Assembly (NCBI GenBank): GCA_946185495.1
Contig: CAMHJT010000005.1
Location: forward strand, 1 to 38,832
Source of the DNA: an uncultured Clostridiaceae bacterium
GTDB taxonomy: Bacteria; Bacillota; Clostridia; Lachnospirales; Lachnospiraceae
DNA length: 38,832 nucleotides
Direction of reading: 5' to 3'
The notes below the pieces were generated by a model that searched no databases, was not told the DNA's origin, and worked only from the letters and a program-made list of their open reading frames with translations. Positions within the stretch are counted from its first letter, which is position 1. Each line of letters starts with the position of its first letter. This document shows positions 1-8,296 of this stretch, piece by piece. The translations under genes and the position numbers were made by a program.

Positions 1-1697
1 TATCCCTGTACCCGCAGGTTCTGCGCCATGGACGGCGTCTTCCGGTTGATATACAGGTTGTAGGGAATACAACGGAAGGGAAGGAAAGCCATCGTATTAC
101 CGGTCAAAAACTCAAACTCTGAATTGGCCGTATTCGCTCCCTCAATGGAGACATAGAGTTTTCCTTTCACCACATTGTCCTTCATGCTGTGCAGAAACGG
201 CAGATAATCCTCTGACAGCTCCAGCTTCCCGTTATACCTAAGATCCGCAAGGGATTCATTCATGACCGCGATGATATTAGGATGAAATTCAACCTCATCA
301 GGATCCGAAACCTTGTCCGACGGATACTGCTCCACGATCTCCGCGATCTTTTTCGCGGAATAGCCTGACGGACGCTCGACCTTTGTATAGGACCAGGACA
401 GGACAAAGGATAGCGCCGTTCCGTTTTTGGCGTATTTCTGTTGGGGATGCCATACCTCCGCCTTGATTCCCAGATTCCTGATGATATTGCTGTGGAAGAA
501 AATGCCGTTAAAGGCGAGAATCACCGCCAGGCATATCCCCGCGCACACAGCCCTTCTTTTCAGACCGGCGCCCTTGTATCCCTTAAGGCTTAACAGCATG
601 GACTCAAAGGTAATGATGTATACCACGCCCCATACGCCTGTCAGATCCAGCGAATAGGAAAAATTAGCCGCGACATTCATCGCCGTCTTGGCTGACTGGA
701 TATCCGTTGCCAGGATCGGGCAACCCCTGAACACCCACACATAATAGTTGGCGATCGTTGCGGCGAAAACGAGCAGCAAAAGCGTCATAGCGGCGTACTG
801 GGTGCGGTTGATGATCGTGTATAAGACGATCCAGAGCATAACGTAGATCAGCATGTTGAACACAAACGCCCAGTCATCCATCCGCTTCAGCATCTGTTTG
901 AGATAAAACCCGTTAAACCGGTCAGCCATCATATAGCAAAGCACCGGGGACGCGAAGAAAAACAGTCTCGATACCAGCTTGCTGGTATCAAATTCCTTCT
1001 TGCAGGTCTTCCTGATCAATTGATCCACCCTTGAAAATGGAAAACAGATAAAGACCAGCGCCAGCAGGAAAAAGACATACATATCACGCACAGCCGCCAT
1101 ATTGTAATAATGAAAGCTGAAGGTAACGCCCAGGCGGTTCTCATTTTCCTCTCCGTCTATGGTAAGCTGGCCGAACAGCTTCCCTTTCTGCGGATACGTA
1201 AACACGCCGAAGCCCTGCGGATTCTGCGCCTCCTCAACGATCACCCGCAGCGTGTACCATTGCTCCCTTGAAAAAGTCACAGGATCATCAAACCGGAAAT
1301 GCACCGGCTTTGTCGTCCGGATCTTGGAAAGCTTCTTCTCGGAGGCCTGCAGCAGCCTGCCGTCCCCATCCAACACCTGAAGGATGACATTTCCGGTGGC
1401 AGCCTGGTTGCCCTGATTGGAAAAACGCATGGAGATCCGGTCAAGACTGCCGTCCCAGCCCCTGAACTGCTGTTCAAAGGTCTTATCTCCCTGAAACTCC
1501 ACGACCACAGGATTTAACAGGTTCTTCTTTGAGATCTTGACACGCGCCTCATGGTCACTGTAATATACGCCTTTATTAACCAGTATGAAGATCATGCCGA
1601 ACACTACAAGCAAAATGGATATGCATTTTTTGATAACAAGCGTTTTGTCATTCTTCCACATTTCTTTCATCTTCCGCCGTCTCGCTTTCTCACACAT
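1..1697 (-). CDS. LtaS/sulfatase-family phosphoglycerol transferase-like membrane protein (partial, C-terminus outside window)
   Basis: This is an open frame of about 565 codons running off the window start and absent from the ORF track because it has no stop here. Translation shows one N-terminal membrane helix, then about 130 extracytoplasmic residues rich in beta-type sequence, then several hydrophobic segments, then the start of an alkaline-phosphatase-like domain. The metal-site region reads NIIAVMNESLADL, and GANTANSEFEFLTGN carries the Thr that acts as nucleophile in LtaS-family enzymes. Family members move glycerol-phosphate or similar groups onto extracytoplasmic polymers. The large domain between helix 1 and the remaining helices is not part of classical five-helix LtaS. 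The ATG at 1697 overlaps the upstream glycosyltransferase stop (ATGTGTGA); the in-frame ATG at 1670 follows GGCGGAAG and is an alternative. The last gene of the surface-polymer run seen here. Confidence 0.8.
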   Translation of the reverse strand, partial: MCEKARRRKMKEMWKNDKTLVIKKCISILLVVFGMIFILVNKGVYYSDHEARVKISKKNLLNPVVVEFQGDKTFEQQFRGWDGSLDRISMRFSNQGNQAATGNVILQVLDGDGRLLQASEKKLSKIRTTKPVHFRFDDPVTFSREQWYTLRVIVEEAQNPQGFGVFTYPQKGKLFGQLTIDGEENENRLGVTFSFHYYNMAAVRDMYVFFLLALVFICFPFSRVDQLIRKTCKKEFDTSKLVSRLFFFASPVLCYMMADRFNGFYLKQMLKRMDDWAFVFNMLIYVMLWIVLYTIINRTQYAAMTLLLLVFAATIANYYVWVFRGCPILATDIQSAKTAMNVAANFSYSLDLTGVWGVVYIITFESMLLSLKGYKGAGLKRRAVCAGICLAVILAFNGIFFHSNIIRNLGIKAEVWHPQQKYAKNGTALSFVLSWSYTKVERPSGYSAKKIAEIVEQYPSDKVSDPDEVEFHPNIIAVMNESLADLRYNGKLELSEDYLPFLHSMKDNVVKGKLYVSIEGANTANSEFEFLTGNTMAFLPFRCIPYNLYINRKTPSMAQNLRVQG

Positions 1698-2424
1698 AGT
1701 ATTTTTTTACGCCATTCACCGCATATCGCAGGAAGCTGACCGCCGCCCTCGGTCTTGAAAGCCCTGCCTTTACATAGGTCCGGTAGGTCATCACCGCAGA
1801 ATGCAGCTTATTGCCTGACTTGCTGTGCTTATCCACCCTGTATTTCAGAAGCGGCTCATTGATTCCGTAGGCTTTCCTGTATTTTTTCATAACCCTGAGC
1901 CACAGGAGATAATCCTCATGCACCTCGTCTGCTTCCATCGGAAACTCAAGCAGCACATCCCGTTTTACAACGGCAGAGGAATTATTGATCCAATTCTGCC
2001 CCAGCAGATCCTCATAGGTCAAAACGTCCTTCACCGGAATGACACGACCTGTCAGCATCCCCTCTGCCGTCATCAGTTCCCTCGCGGTACAGCACAAAAT
2101 CCCGCCTGTCTGTTCCAACCGCTTAAGCTGCCGGGCAAGCTTTCCGTCTGCCCAGTAATCATCTGCATCCAGAAAGGCGATCCACTCTCCGCGCGCCTCA
2201 CGCACCCCGCGGTTTCTGGTTGCGGATACACCCATATTATTGTGATTTTTGAGATATCTTACTCTGGAATCATCTGCATAGGACTTCATGATATCATCTG
2301 CCGGCTCCACTGATCCGTCCTCTATGACGATCAGCTCAAGCGGCACCTCCTGCCGCAGCACTGAATCCACCGCCTCACGCACCGTCGCCCGGCTGTTGTA
2401 AACCGGCATGATCACTGAAACCAT
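1690..2424 (-). CDS. Glycosyltransferase family 2
   Basis: A 244-residue GT2 enzyme. The N-terminal VSVIMPVYNSRATVREAVDS is the nucleotide-binding start of the GT-A fold, followed by an IEDGS motif and the metal-binding DXD region FLDADDYW near residue 90. It has no membrane segment, so it should act at the cytoplasmic face on a lipid-linked intermediate, adding one sugar from a nucleotide-sugar donor. The donor and acceptor cannot be read from sequence. AAGGTG precedes the ATG. Its stop overlaps the start of the downstream LtaS-like gene by 8 nt, which suggests translational coupling. At 244 residues it is near the lower limit for a complete GT2. Confidence 0.9.
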   Translation of the reverse strand: MVSVIMPVYNSRATVREAVDSVLRQEVPLELIVIEDGSVEPADDIMKSYADDSRVRYLKNHNNMGVSATRNRGVREARGEWIAFLDADDYWADGKLARQLKRLEQTGGILCCTARELMTAEGMLTGRVIPVKDVLTYEDLLGQNWINNSSAVVKRDVLLEFPMEADEVHEDYLLWLRVMKKYRKAYGINEPLLKYRVDKHSKSGNKLHSAVMTYRTYVKAGLSRPRAAVSFLRYAVNGVKKYYV

Positions 2425-2504
2425 GTTACACCTTCCATCTTCCGCTCTAAAAACAACTACTCGATCTCTCTCCGGACTTTTAAGCCCCGTACTGTTATTG
2501 CCTT

Positions 2505-4064
2505 CTATTTTGTCTTGATCTTGCTCCGGTCATAGACGTTGGTGGGCCGTTTGCCGCATTTTGTCATCTTGTTCTTTTTGGATGTCACAGTAGACTTCAC
2601 ACATACATTCAGGCCATATCTTCCGGTCTTCTTGATCGTATTTCCCTTCACCGTCGCCTTCGAACTGGTCACGACAAAAATGCCGTCCTTCGGGCTGTTT
2701 TTGATCTGATTCTTCTCAATAGTCGCGCTGGAATTCGTGGTCACCACAATGCCGCAGGCATCCTGCGTCTTTTTGTTTTTCTTCTTTTGAGTCAGCTTAT
2801 TCCTGCTGATCACATTCTTCGCGCTCTTTACCAGGCGGATGCAGTCGCTGTTGCCGCCGCCGGTGGCAGAGGCCTTGACATCCATTGTCACACTGTTGCC
2901 GGAGACCTCGCACTCGTTCGCTCCCTGCAGCCAGATGCCGTATCCGCTGTTGTTCATGGTGATGGAGTTATTTCTCACCTTCACGCCCTTCAGCGTGTAA
3001 TCCCCCTTCGGCGCATCTTTTTTCTTCGCCGTCAGCTTCTCACCGTACAGGGAAATACCGTAGGCCGTTGTCTTGTATTTATAATCAGATACCTGAATCT
3101 GATTATTTTCTATCACAGATGACGCGTCATTGTCAATAGACATGCCTCCGGAAAGCGGCGTATAAAAATTGTTGTGTCCCTGTACCATGCTCCGGAACAG
3201 AATACCGGCGCCGCATCGGTCCACCTTGTTGCCGCTGATCACCGAATCCTTGAAATTGGTCGCGATCATCGCATATCCCTTAATGTCATGGAACGTATTA
3301 TTGGTGAACTTTATGTTGGTAAAATAGGATCCCGCCACCGCGCTGTGGGTACCCAGGCCGCGCTGCAGATTATAGAACACGCAGTTGTCTACCGTAATGT
3401 TGCGGCAGGGTGTGTCATCAAAGCCCGGATATTTCGGGAAATGTGTCTTATTATGCAGCACGTCAAACTGGAGTGCCTCATTGTTTGCTGTATTGGATGT
3501 ATCCCCTTTGCCATAGAAATCCCGGAAGGTACACTGTTCAAATGTCACGTCCTCGCAGCCCGCCAGCTCCACATGATGTCCCTCGTAGACATTCTCAAAA
3601 ACCATATTCTGAAAGACGATATGGCTGCCATGACCGAGCCGGATCATCGAAACATCGCACTTCCTGTCCTTACCGTTGCCGTTGAAGGTTCCGCCCTCAA
3701 TCCTGATATCGTGGTAGCCACCGTACCCGGTGTAGGATTCCTCCTCCCTGCCGAGGCGGACCATACTCTTGTCCGCGCCCCGCATCAGCGTACAGCCGTT
3801 CATCCTGATCGTCGTATAGCTGTATACCTTTAGCAGCGTGTCCAGTTCATAGGTGCCGGCCGGCATCGAAATCTCATAGAGCACCTCTCCGGACTGATCC
3901 TCCAACGCCGTATCCAGCGCCTGCTGGATCTGCTTGCCAATGCTCCTTCCATCCTCAAAGGTAACCTCGATCTGTTTTGTCTCCTGTGCCTTTGCCGATC
4001 CTCCCGTAACCATCAGGCACAGGGAAACAGCCACGATGAACAAACCCTTTTTTATTCCTGTCAT
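2505..4064 (-). CDS. Secreted right-handed parallel beta-helix protein
   Basis: A 519-residue exported protein. The N-terminus has a signal peptide: basic GIKK, a hydrophobic run, and a probable cut after SAKA. The remainder is a chain of about 22-residue turns with Asn/Gly/Val spacing (for example IRIEGGTFNGNG, VTFEQCTFRDF, NITVDNCVFYN), typical of PbH1 repeats in pectate-lyase-like folds. The C-terminal end is strongly basic (Lys/Arg-rich), which could bind an anionic wall polymer. No catalytic residues can be assigned with confidence; such folds include lyases, epimerases, hydrolases and purely structural proteins. Its place between gtrA and glycosyltransferases suggests action on, or binding to, the polymer made by the cluster. 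GGAGGACAAGGAT precedes the ATG, and an extended -10 promoter lies just upstream. Confidence 0.85.
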   Translation of the reverse strand: MTGIKKGLFIVAVSLCLMVTGGSAKAQETKQIEVTFEDGRSIGKQIQQALDTALEDQSGEVLYEISMPAGTYELDTLLKVYSYTTIRMNGCTLMRGADKSMVRLGREEESYTGYGGYHDIRIEGGTFNGNGKDRKCDVSMIRLGHGSHIVFQNMVFENVYEGHHVELAGCEDVTFEQCTFRDFYGKGDTSNTANNEALQFDVLHNKTHFPKYPGFDDTPCRNITVDNCVFYNLQRGLGTHSAVAGSYFTNIKFTNNTFHDIKGYAMIATNFKDSVISGNKVDRCGAGILFRSMVQGHNNFYTPLSGGMSIDNDASSVIENNQIQVSDYKYKTTAYGISLYGEKLTAKKKDAPKGDYTLKGVKVRNNSITMNNSGYGIWLQGANECEVSGNSVTMDVKASATGGGNSDCIRLVKSAKNVISRNKLTQKKKNKKTQDACGIVVTTNSSATIEKNQIKNSPKDGIFVVTSSKATVKGNTIKKTGRYGLNVCVKSTVTSKKNKMTKCGKRPTNVYDRSKIKTK

Positions 4065-4098
4065 ATCCTTGTCCTCCTGTCAAAATGCAGTTTTCATC

Positions 4099-4107
4099 AT
4101 TATAACA
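4099..4107 (-). promoter_or_regulatory. Extended -10 promoter for the beta-helix gene
   Basis: On the minus strand TGT-TATAAT forms an extended -10 element about 35 nt before the beta-helix ATG. The -35 region is poor (GGTTTA at a 17-nt spacing), as extended -10 promoters allow. It suggests the secreted protein can be transcribed separately from the long upstream run. Confidence 0.45.
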
Positions 4108-4177
4108 CACTTTTTCCCCTTAAACCATCCCTTAGGACCTGTCGCGGATTATCTCACACATCTTCCCTGTTCTGCCC

Positions 4178-4681
4178 TCAACCATCCTCCCGTCCGTTCC
4201 GGAACACAAACAGCTTGCTGAATATATAATTAAGCACGACCACTGCCACGCTCACCGCCGCCTTCGCGATCATGCCCTCCACGCCAAAGACCGTCTGGTC
4301 AAGTCCCATGCCCACCAGCAGCGGCACTGCGAACACCTCCAGTATCCCCGTCACGATCCTCGCGGACAGAAACCTTAACAGCTCCGGGATCACAATCTGC
4401 GGCTTCCACTGCCTGCTGCCAAACACCCAGAGCTTGTTGGTCACAAAAGCAAAGGCGATTGCCGCCACCCACGACAAAAGGCTCGCCAGGAACACATCAA
4501 GCTGCAGACCTAGGCCGAAGATCTGAAACTCCTGGTCCCATTTTTGAAACGCCAGTTCAAACAGGCTGTAGCTCACCCAGCTCACAAGCGTTGTCATGCC
4601 ACCCCAGAAAATGTAGGAAATGATCTCACGATACTTACTGATCACCCCAAGAAGCCCGCCTGTATTTTGCCCTTCCTCCAT
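4178..4681 (-). CDS. GtrA-family membrane protein
   Basis: A 167-residue polytopic protein with four hydrophobic helices. It shows the GtrA-family pattern: an early FWGGMTTLVSWVSY helix, NKLWVFG between helices 2 and 3, and a closing NYIFSKLFVFR. GtrA-family proteins are thought to flip undecaprenyl-phosphate-linked sugars so that extracytoplasmic glycosyltransferases can decorate wall polymers. This role is inferred from the family. The track start is a GTG at 4687; the ATG two codons later lies at a better distance from GAGGAG and is preferred. It follows the double glycosyltransferase after a 146-nt gap containing a terminator-like hairpin and two repeat copies. Confidence 0.88.
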   Translation of the reverse strand: MEEGQNTGGLLGVISKYREIISYIFWGGMTTLVSWVSYSLFELAFQKWDQEFQIFGLGLQLDVFLASLLSWVAAIAFAFVTNKLWVFGSRQWKPQIVIPELLRFLSARIVTGILEVFAVPLLVGMGLDQTVFGVEGMIAKAAVSVAVVVLNYIFSKLFVFRNGREDG

Positions 4682-4699
4682 GTCCACTCTCTCCTCTGT

Positions 4700-4722
4700 A
4701 AAAGCGGCTTAAAGCCGCTTTT
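4700..4722 (-). terminator. Terminator-like perfect inverted repeat between the double GT and gtrA
   Basis: AAAAGCGGCTT and AAGCCGCTTTT form an 11-nt perfect inverted repeat one base apart, in practice a 9-bp stem with a 5-nt loop. On the minus strand only four T residues follow before the gtrA ribosome site, so it would be a weak attenuator there. On the plus strand a longer pyrimidine tract follows. Confidence 0.4.
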
Positions 4723-4820
4723 TCTTTCTGATTTCCAGACGCCAGCCCATACAGTTTTTCTAAAAAAGCAGCTTTTCCGCCGCCTTTTCTTTCCGGCCTC
4801 CAGGCACCGGTCTATGCGGG
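4712..4820. repeat. Two copies of a short dispersed intergenic repeat
   Basis: The two copies lie at about 4712-4752 and 4779-4820. They share the pattern CCGCYTTTTCTTTCnGnYTCCAG followed by a CC(A/G)G(C/T)C core. Related copies occur downstream of queD at 22676-22772. Similarity was aligned by eye. Confidence 0.45.
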
Positions 4821-4827
4821 CGGAATA

Positions 4828-6939
4828 TCATTTTCCGCCCTTTGAACCTGTCATCTCCAGATATTTCCGGTAATTGCTTTCACTGTAAAACCACGAAGGG
4901 TCACATCTGTCAATCCCGAAAAACGCAAAGCCCTCCTCCAGAAGCTTCTGCTCCACAGCCTTACTCGCTTCCGGGCTTCCCGCCGTCTCCATGTTGAAGA
5001 GGCTCTCATCAAGTGCCATATTGACATAGCTCTTCTCAACCCTCCGGTAGACGCCGCGTTTTTCCAACTCTTTTTTCAAGGCGCAGAACGCCTTGTAGAA
5101 CTCCAGCGGCGCCTTTGCCTTTCCCGACTGGATATTGGAGCCGTCATTATAACGGTATGTGATCAGGCGCTTTTCAAGTACGGTGATCCGCTTTGCCAGC
5201 GCAAGCGCGCAACGCACAAAAAAAACATCATTCGCATTCTTCGTATTCTGGAATTGCAGCCCCTGTTTTCTCACAAACTCTGCCCGGAACAGCTTCGACC
5301 AGGGGCAGGCTGTCGTCACCTGGAAGATATGCCCCGGCACCGATCTGGAAGAAAACGGGATCACATCCGGCAGGTACCGCATTCTCAGCACCCAGTTCAT
5401 CTCCTCCTTGCGGTTCGTCTTCATATCAAGCCGCCAGGCCTCAAACAGCACAATATCCGCCATCTCATATTTGGCCTTATAATAGGTCTCCTCACACAAG
5501 CGCTCATGAAAGATGTCGTCGGCGTCCAGAAAAAGGAAATACTCTCCCGACGCCTCCTGCATGCCGTGATTTCTGGCAATCCCGGCGCCCTGGTTTTTCT
5601 GGTGCACCACCTTGATCCGGCTGTCCTTTGCCGCATACTCCGCCAGAATATCCGGCGTGCTGTCAGTGGAACCGTCATTCACGCATACGATCTCAATGGA
5701 GGACAGCGTCTGGCGGATCAGCCTGTCCAGGCACTCACGTAGATACTTTTCGGCATTGTACATGGGAATGATCACGCTGACGCAGATCCGGTCGGGATGA
5801 AGCTCCCTTTTTTCCCCTGTCAGCTTTCTCCTGATGCTGTACAGGGTGCAGGCCGCCCCCTTCTGCCGGAGATTGACACCCGCGTGGTAAGCCTTCGCCG
5901 GATACTTTGTCAGGCCGTTTCCAACCCGGTAGGCATAAGAATCCTTGATTTTTTTAAGCTTCTTCTGCTCCTTTTCCCGGATCTCCTTCTGCTTTCTCTC
6001 CTGTGACAACCGTTCGTCAAGCGGCCTGCGAACAAGCTGTGTATAGGCCAGCCTGTCCTCAAAGGAACACGCCGCAAGGGCTGCGTCAAGCTCCTCCGCC
6101 TTCAGCCCCTTTACCTCCTTCGCCGCGTTGTTCTGCATCACATAGCACCTGTGGAAAATTGCCTTTTGAAGCAGTTCATCCTGAAAATCAAATCCGGACA
6201 GGAACCTGTTATACTCGCGCAGGCACACATAGTACCCGTAGGAACGCTTAAACGCCTGATCATCCGTCATCGTGGAGCCTTCCCTGACTCTCCTTTTATA
6301 AAAAGGCACCGCCATATGCTTCGCGCGCTTCGCGAGCAGAATCACCTGCGCTGAAAAGAGCTGGTCCTCATGAACGATTCCCTCATAAAAACGGATTCCA
6401 TTCTCGATCAACAGCGAGCGTCTTGGCATCTGCAGGCAGGCCGACGGCCTGTAATAGATCAGGTTCTCCATCCTGGCAAACAACTCCGGTCCCGATACCA
6501 CCTCGCCAAACAGTCCGGGCCTGCGATAGTAATCCTTATAAACCGGGAATTTCTGTTCCAGTTCAGGACTCTCATAAAACGCCTCCGCATCAAAATAAAT
6601 ATTGTCCAGATCCTGCTTTTTTGATTCGGTATAAAGCGTCATGAGCATATCGTCGGCAATATAGTCGTCACTGTCGAGAAAATATACATACTCGCCAGTG
6701 GCGGCGTCAAGCCCCGCGTTTCTGGCAGAGGACAGGCCGCCGTTTTCTTTTCGCACGATCTGAATCCGTCCGTCGCTTCGCGCGTAGCGCTCAACAATCT
6801 CCATGGATCCATCCGGGGAACCGTCATCCACACAGATCACCTCAATATCCTGAAGCGTCTGTCTAAGCGCCGATGTGAGGCACTCTTCTATATACTGCTC
6901 CACATTATAGACCGGTATGATCACAGATACCTTACTCAT
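4828..6939 (-). CDS. Bifunctional glycosyltransferase with two GT2 domains
   Basis: A 703-residue protein with two complete GT2 domains in tandem. Domain 1 starts at residue 3 (VSVIIPVYNVEQYIEECL) with DXD region FLDSDDYIADD. Domain 2 starts near residue 385 (VSVIIPMYNAEKYLRECL) with FLFLDADDIF. Between them lies a Lys/Glu/Gln-rich helical linker (about 300-345) and a basic segment. No membrane helices are seen. Each domain should add one sugar, so the protein may make two sequential linkages or an alternating unit. AGGAG precedes the ATG, which overlaps the stop of the upstream GT2 by 8 nt (ATGAGTAA), so the two are probably coupled. Donors are unknown. Confidence 0.92.
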   Translation of the reverse strand: MSKVSVIIPVYNVEQYIEECLTSALRQTLQDIEVICVDDGSPDGSMEIVERYARSDGRIQIVRKENGGLSSARNAGLDAATGEYVYFLDSDDYIADDMLMTLYTESKKQDLDNIYFDAEAFYESPELEQKFPVYKDYYRRPGLFGEVVSGPELFARMENLIYYRPSACLQMPRRSLLIENGIRFYEGIVHEDQLFSAQVILLAKRAKHMAVPFYKRRVREGSTMTDDQAFKRSYGYYVCLREYNRFLSGFDFQDELLQKAIFHRCYVMQNNAAKEVKGLKAEELDAALAACSFEDRLAYTQLVRRPLDERLSQERKQKEIREKEQKKLKKIKDSYAYRVGNGLTKYPAKAYHAGVNLRQKGAACTLYSIRRKLTGEKRELHPDRICVSVIIPMYNAEKYLRECLDRLIRQTLSSIEIVCVNDGSTDSTPDILAEYAAKDSRIKVVHQKNQGAGIARNHGMQEASGEYFLFLDADDIFHERLCEETYYKAKYEMADIVLFEAWRLDMKTNRKEEMNWVLRMRYLPDVIPFSSRSVPGHIFQVTTACPWSKLFRAEFVRKQGLQFQNTKNANDVFFVRCALALAKRITVLEKRLITYRYNDGSNIQSGKAKAPLEFYKAFCALKKELEKRGVYRRVEKSYVNMALDESLFNMETAGSPEASKAVEQKLLEEGFAFFGIDRCDPSWFYSESNYRKYLEMTGSKGGK

Positions 6940-8227
6940 TCTTTTCTCCTGTCTTTCTATGTCCCGTCAGCCTGCCGTTCAGAGTCAGCACCCTCTTGGC
7001 CTTCAGCGCATACTGTACTGTATTGCTGTCCAGGATCTTTTTCTGCTCCTTGATCACCTTGTTTTTTTCCTTGAGCTCGGCCTTCAGCTGTGCGCGCTCC
7101 TCCTTGAGCTCATCACGTCTCGCCTTTAACTCATCCCTTCTCGCCCGCAGGGCCTCACGTTCCTCCTTGAGTTCATCCCTGCGCTCCCTCAGCCTGCGTA
7201 CCCTGGAATTCTTCAGCTTGACCTCTTCCTTCTTCTCATTGAGCCTCCGTACCAGAAAATCGCCGGGATCAAGCTTTCGCATAAGCTGCATATCCTCATA
7301 CATCCATTCGCTGTAAAAATAATCCCGTCCGGGCACATCTAACCCGAAATGAGAGAATCCGGTATCCAGAAGAAACCGGTATACCATGCAGTAGGTTTCA
7401 AAGTTTCCCTGCAGGTCCAGCATATGCAGGAATCCGCTCAGCGCCCTGTTGAGAAAGCTCTGTTTCAGCGCTCCCTCAAAATCCGGCTTTTTCTCAAGCT
7501 CCTCCATCACCGCGGCATAGGATTCATAGGCAGACAGCGGCGCCTTAGAGGCCGTATCGCTTAAGCTGGTGCTCGTGGAGATCCGGTAGTTGATCAGCCT
7601 CTCGTCCACAACGGACATTCTCTCCGCATAATAAAACGCCATCAGCACAAAATAGGTGTCATTTGCCTGCCGCCTCGCCTCAAACTGAAGCCCGTGCTCC
7701 ACAATAAAGCTTCTCAGATACAGCTTGTTCCACGGCACGTTGGTCGCGAAATTATAAATATACTGCCCCATATCCTGCCGTGAAAACGGCCTTTGCTCCG
7801 GCACGCGCTCCATCCACAGGTAGACATTGGTCAGAATCGTCTCATCCAGCACTGTATCATAACGGTTCGCGCCGCACACCACGATCTGGGCCTCCACACG
7901 CTCCGCCTCCTCATAAAGCAGTGAAAGCGCGTTCTCCTCAAAGAAATCATCGGGATCCCAGAAGATCACATATTTGCCAGACGCCTCCAAAAGGCCGCGG
8001 TTTCTGGCCACCCCGGCGTACTGGTTCTTTTGCGAGAGCACGCGGATCCTGTCATCCGCCTCCGCGTACCGATTGAGGATTCCCGGAGAATCGTCCGTGG
8101 ATCCGTCATCCACGCAGATGATCTCTATCTCCCGGAGCGTCTGCCCCGTCACACTGTCCAATGCCTGCGGAAGATACTCCGCGACATTATACACCGGCAT
8201 CACGACTGAAACCTTTACCTCTGACAT
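6932..8227 (-). CDS. Glycosyltransferase family 2 with charged heptad-repeat C-terminal tail
   Basis: A 431-residue protein. The GT2 domain begins VKVSVVMPVYNVAEYL, with VDDGSTDDSPGIL and a metal site FWDPDDFFEE; the usual first Asp of the DXD run is preceded by Trp. From about residue 340 the sequence becomes almost only Arg, Glu, Lys, Asp and Leu in exact 7-residue steps (RRDELKE EREALRA RRDELKA RRDELKE). This fits a coiled coil or a long single charged helix, which may dock partner enzymes or set polymer length. The track start is a GTG that contains the ribosome site AGGGAGG; the ATG at 8227, 8 nt after that site, is preferred. Part of the surface-polymer run. Confidence 0.9.
   Translation of the reverse strand: MSEVKVSVVMPVYNVAEYLPQALDSVTGQTLREIEIICVDDGSTDDSPGILNRYAEADDRIRVLSQKNQYAGVARNRGLLEASGKYVIFWDPDDFFEENALSLLYEEAERVEAQIVVCGANRYDTVLDETILTNVYLWMERVPEQRPFSRQDMGQYIYNFATNVPWNKLYLRSFIVEHGLQFEARRQANDTYFVLMAFYYAERMSVVDERLINYRISTSTSLSDTASKAPLSAYESYAAVMEELEKKPDFEGALKQSFLNRALSGFLHMLDLQGNFETYCMVYRFLLDTGFSHFGLDVPGRDYFYSEWMYEDMQLMRKLDPGDFLVRRLNEKKEEVKLKNSRVRRLRERRDELKEEREALRARRDELKARRDELKEERAQLKAELKEKNKVIKEQKKILDSNTVQYALKAKRVLTLNGRLTGHRKTGEKNE
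7040..7215 (-). repeat. 21-bp tandem repeat encoding charged heptads
   Basis: Within the preceding GT2 gene, imperfect 21-nt units (plus-strand sense close to CTCATCcCTTCTCGCCcgC) repeat about six times and encode the RRDELKx heptads. Unit number could change by slippage or recombination without shifting the frame. Boundaries are approximate. Confidence 0.6.
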
Positions 8228-8296
8228 TTTTACTGCCTCCCTCACCCTGCAATTATTTGTATCTGTTCAGCAAATCTGTTCCTTCTGCCGCGCGGA

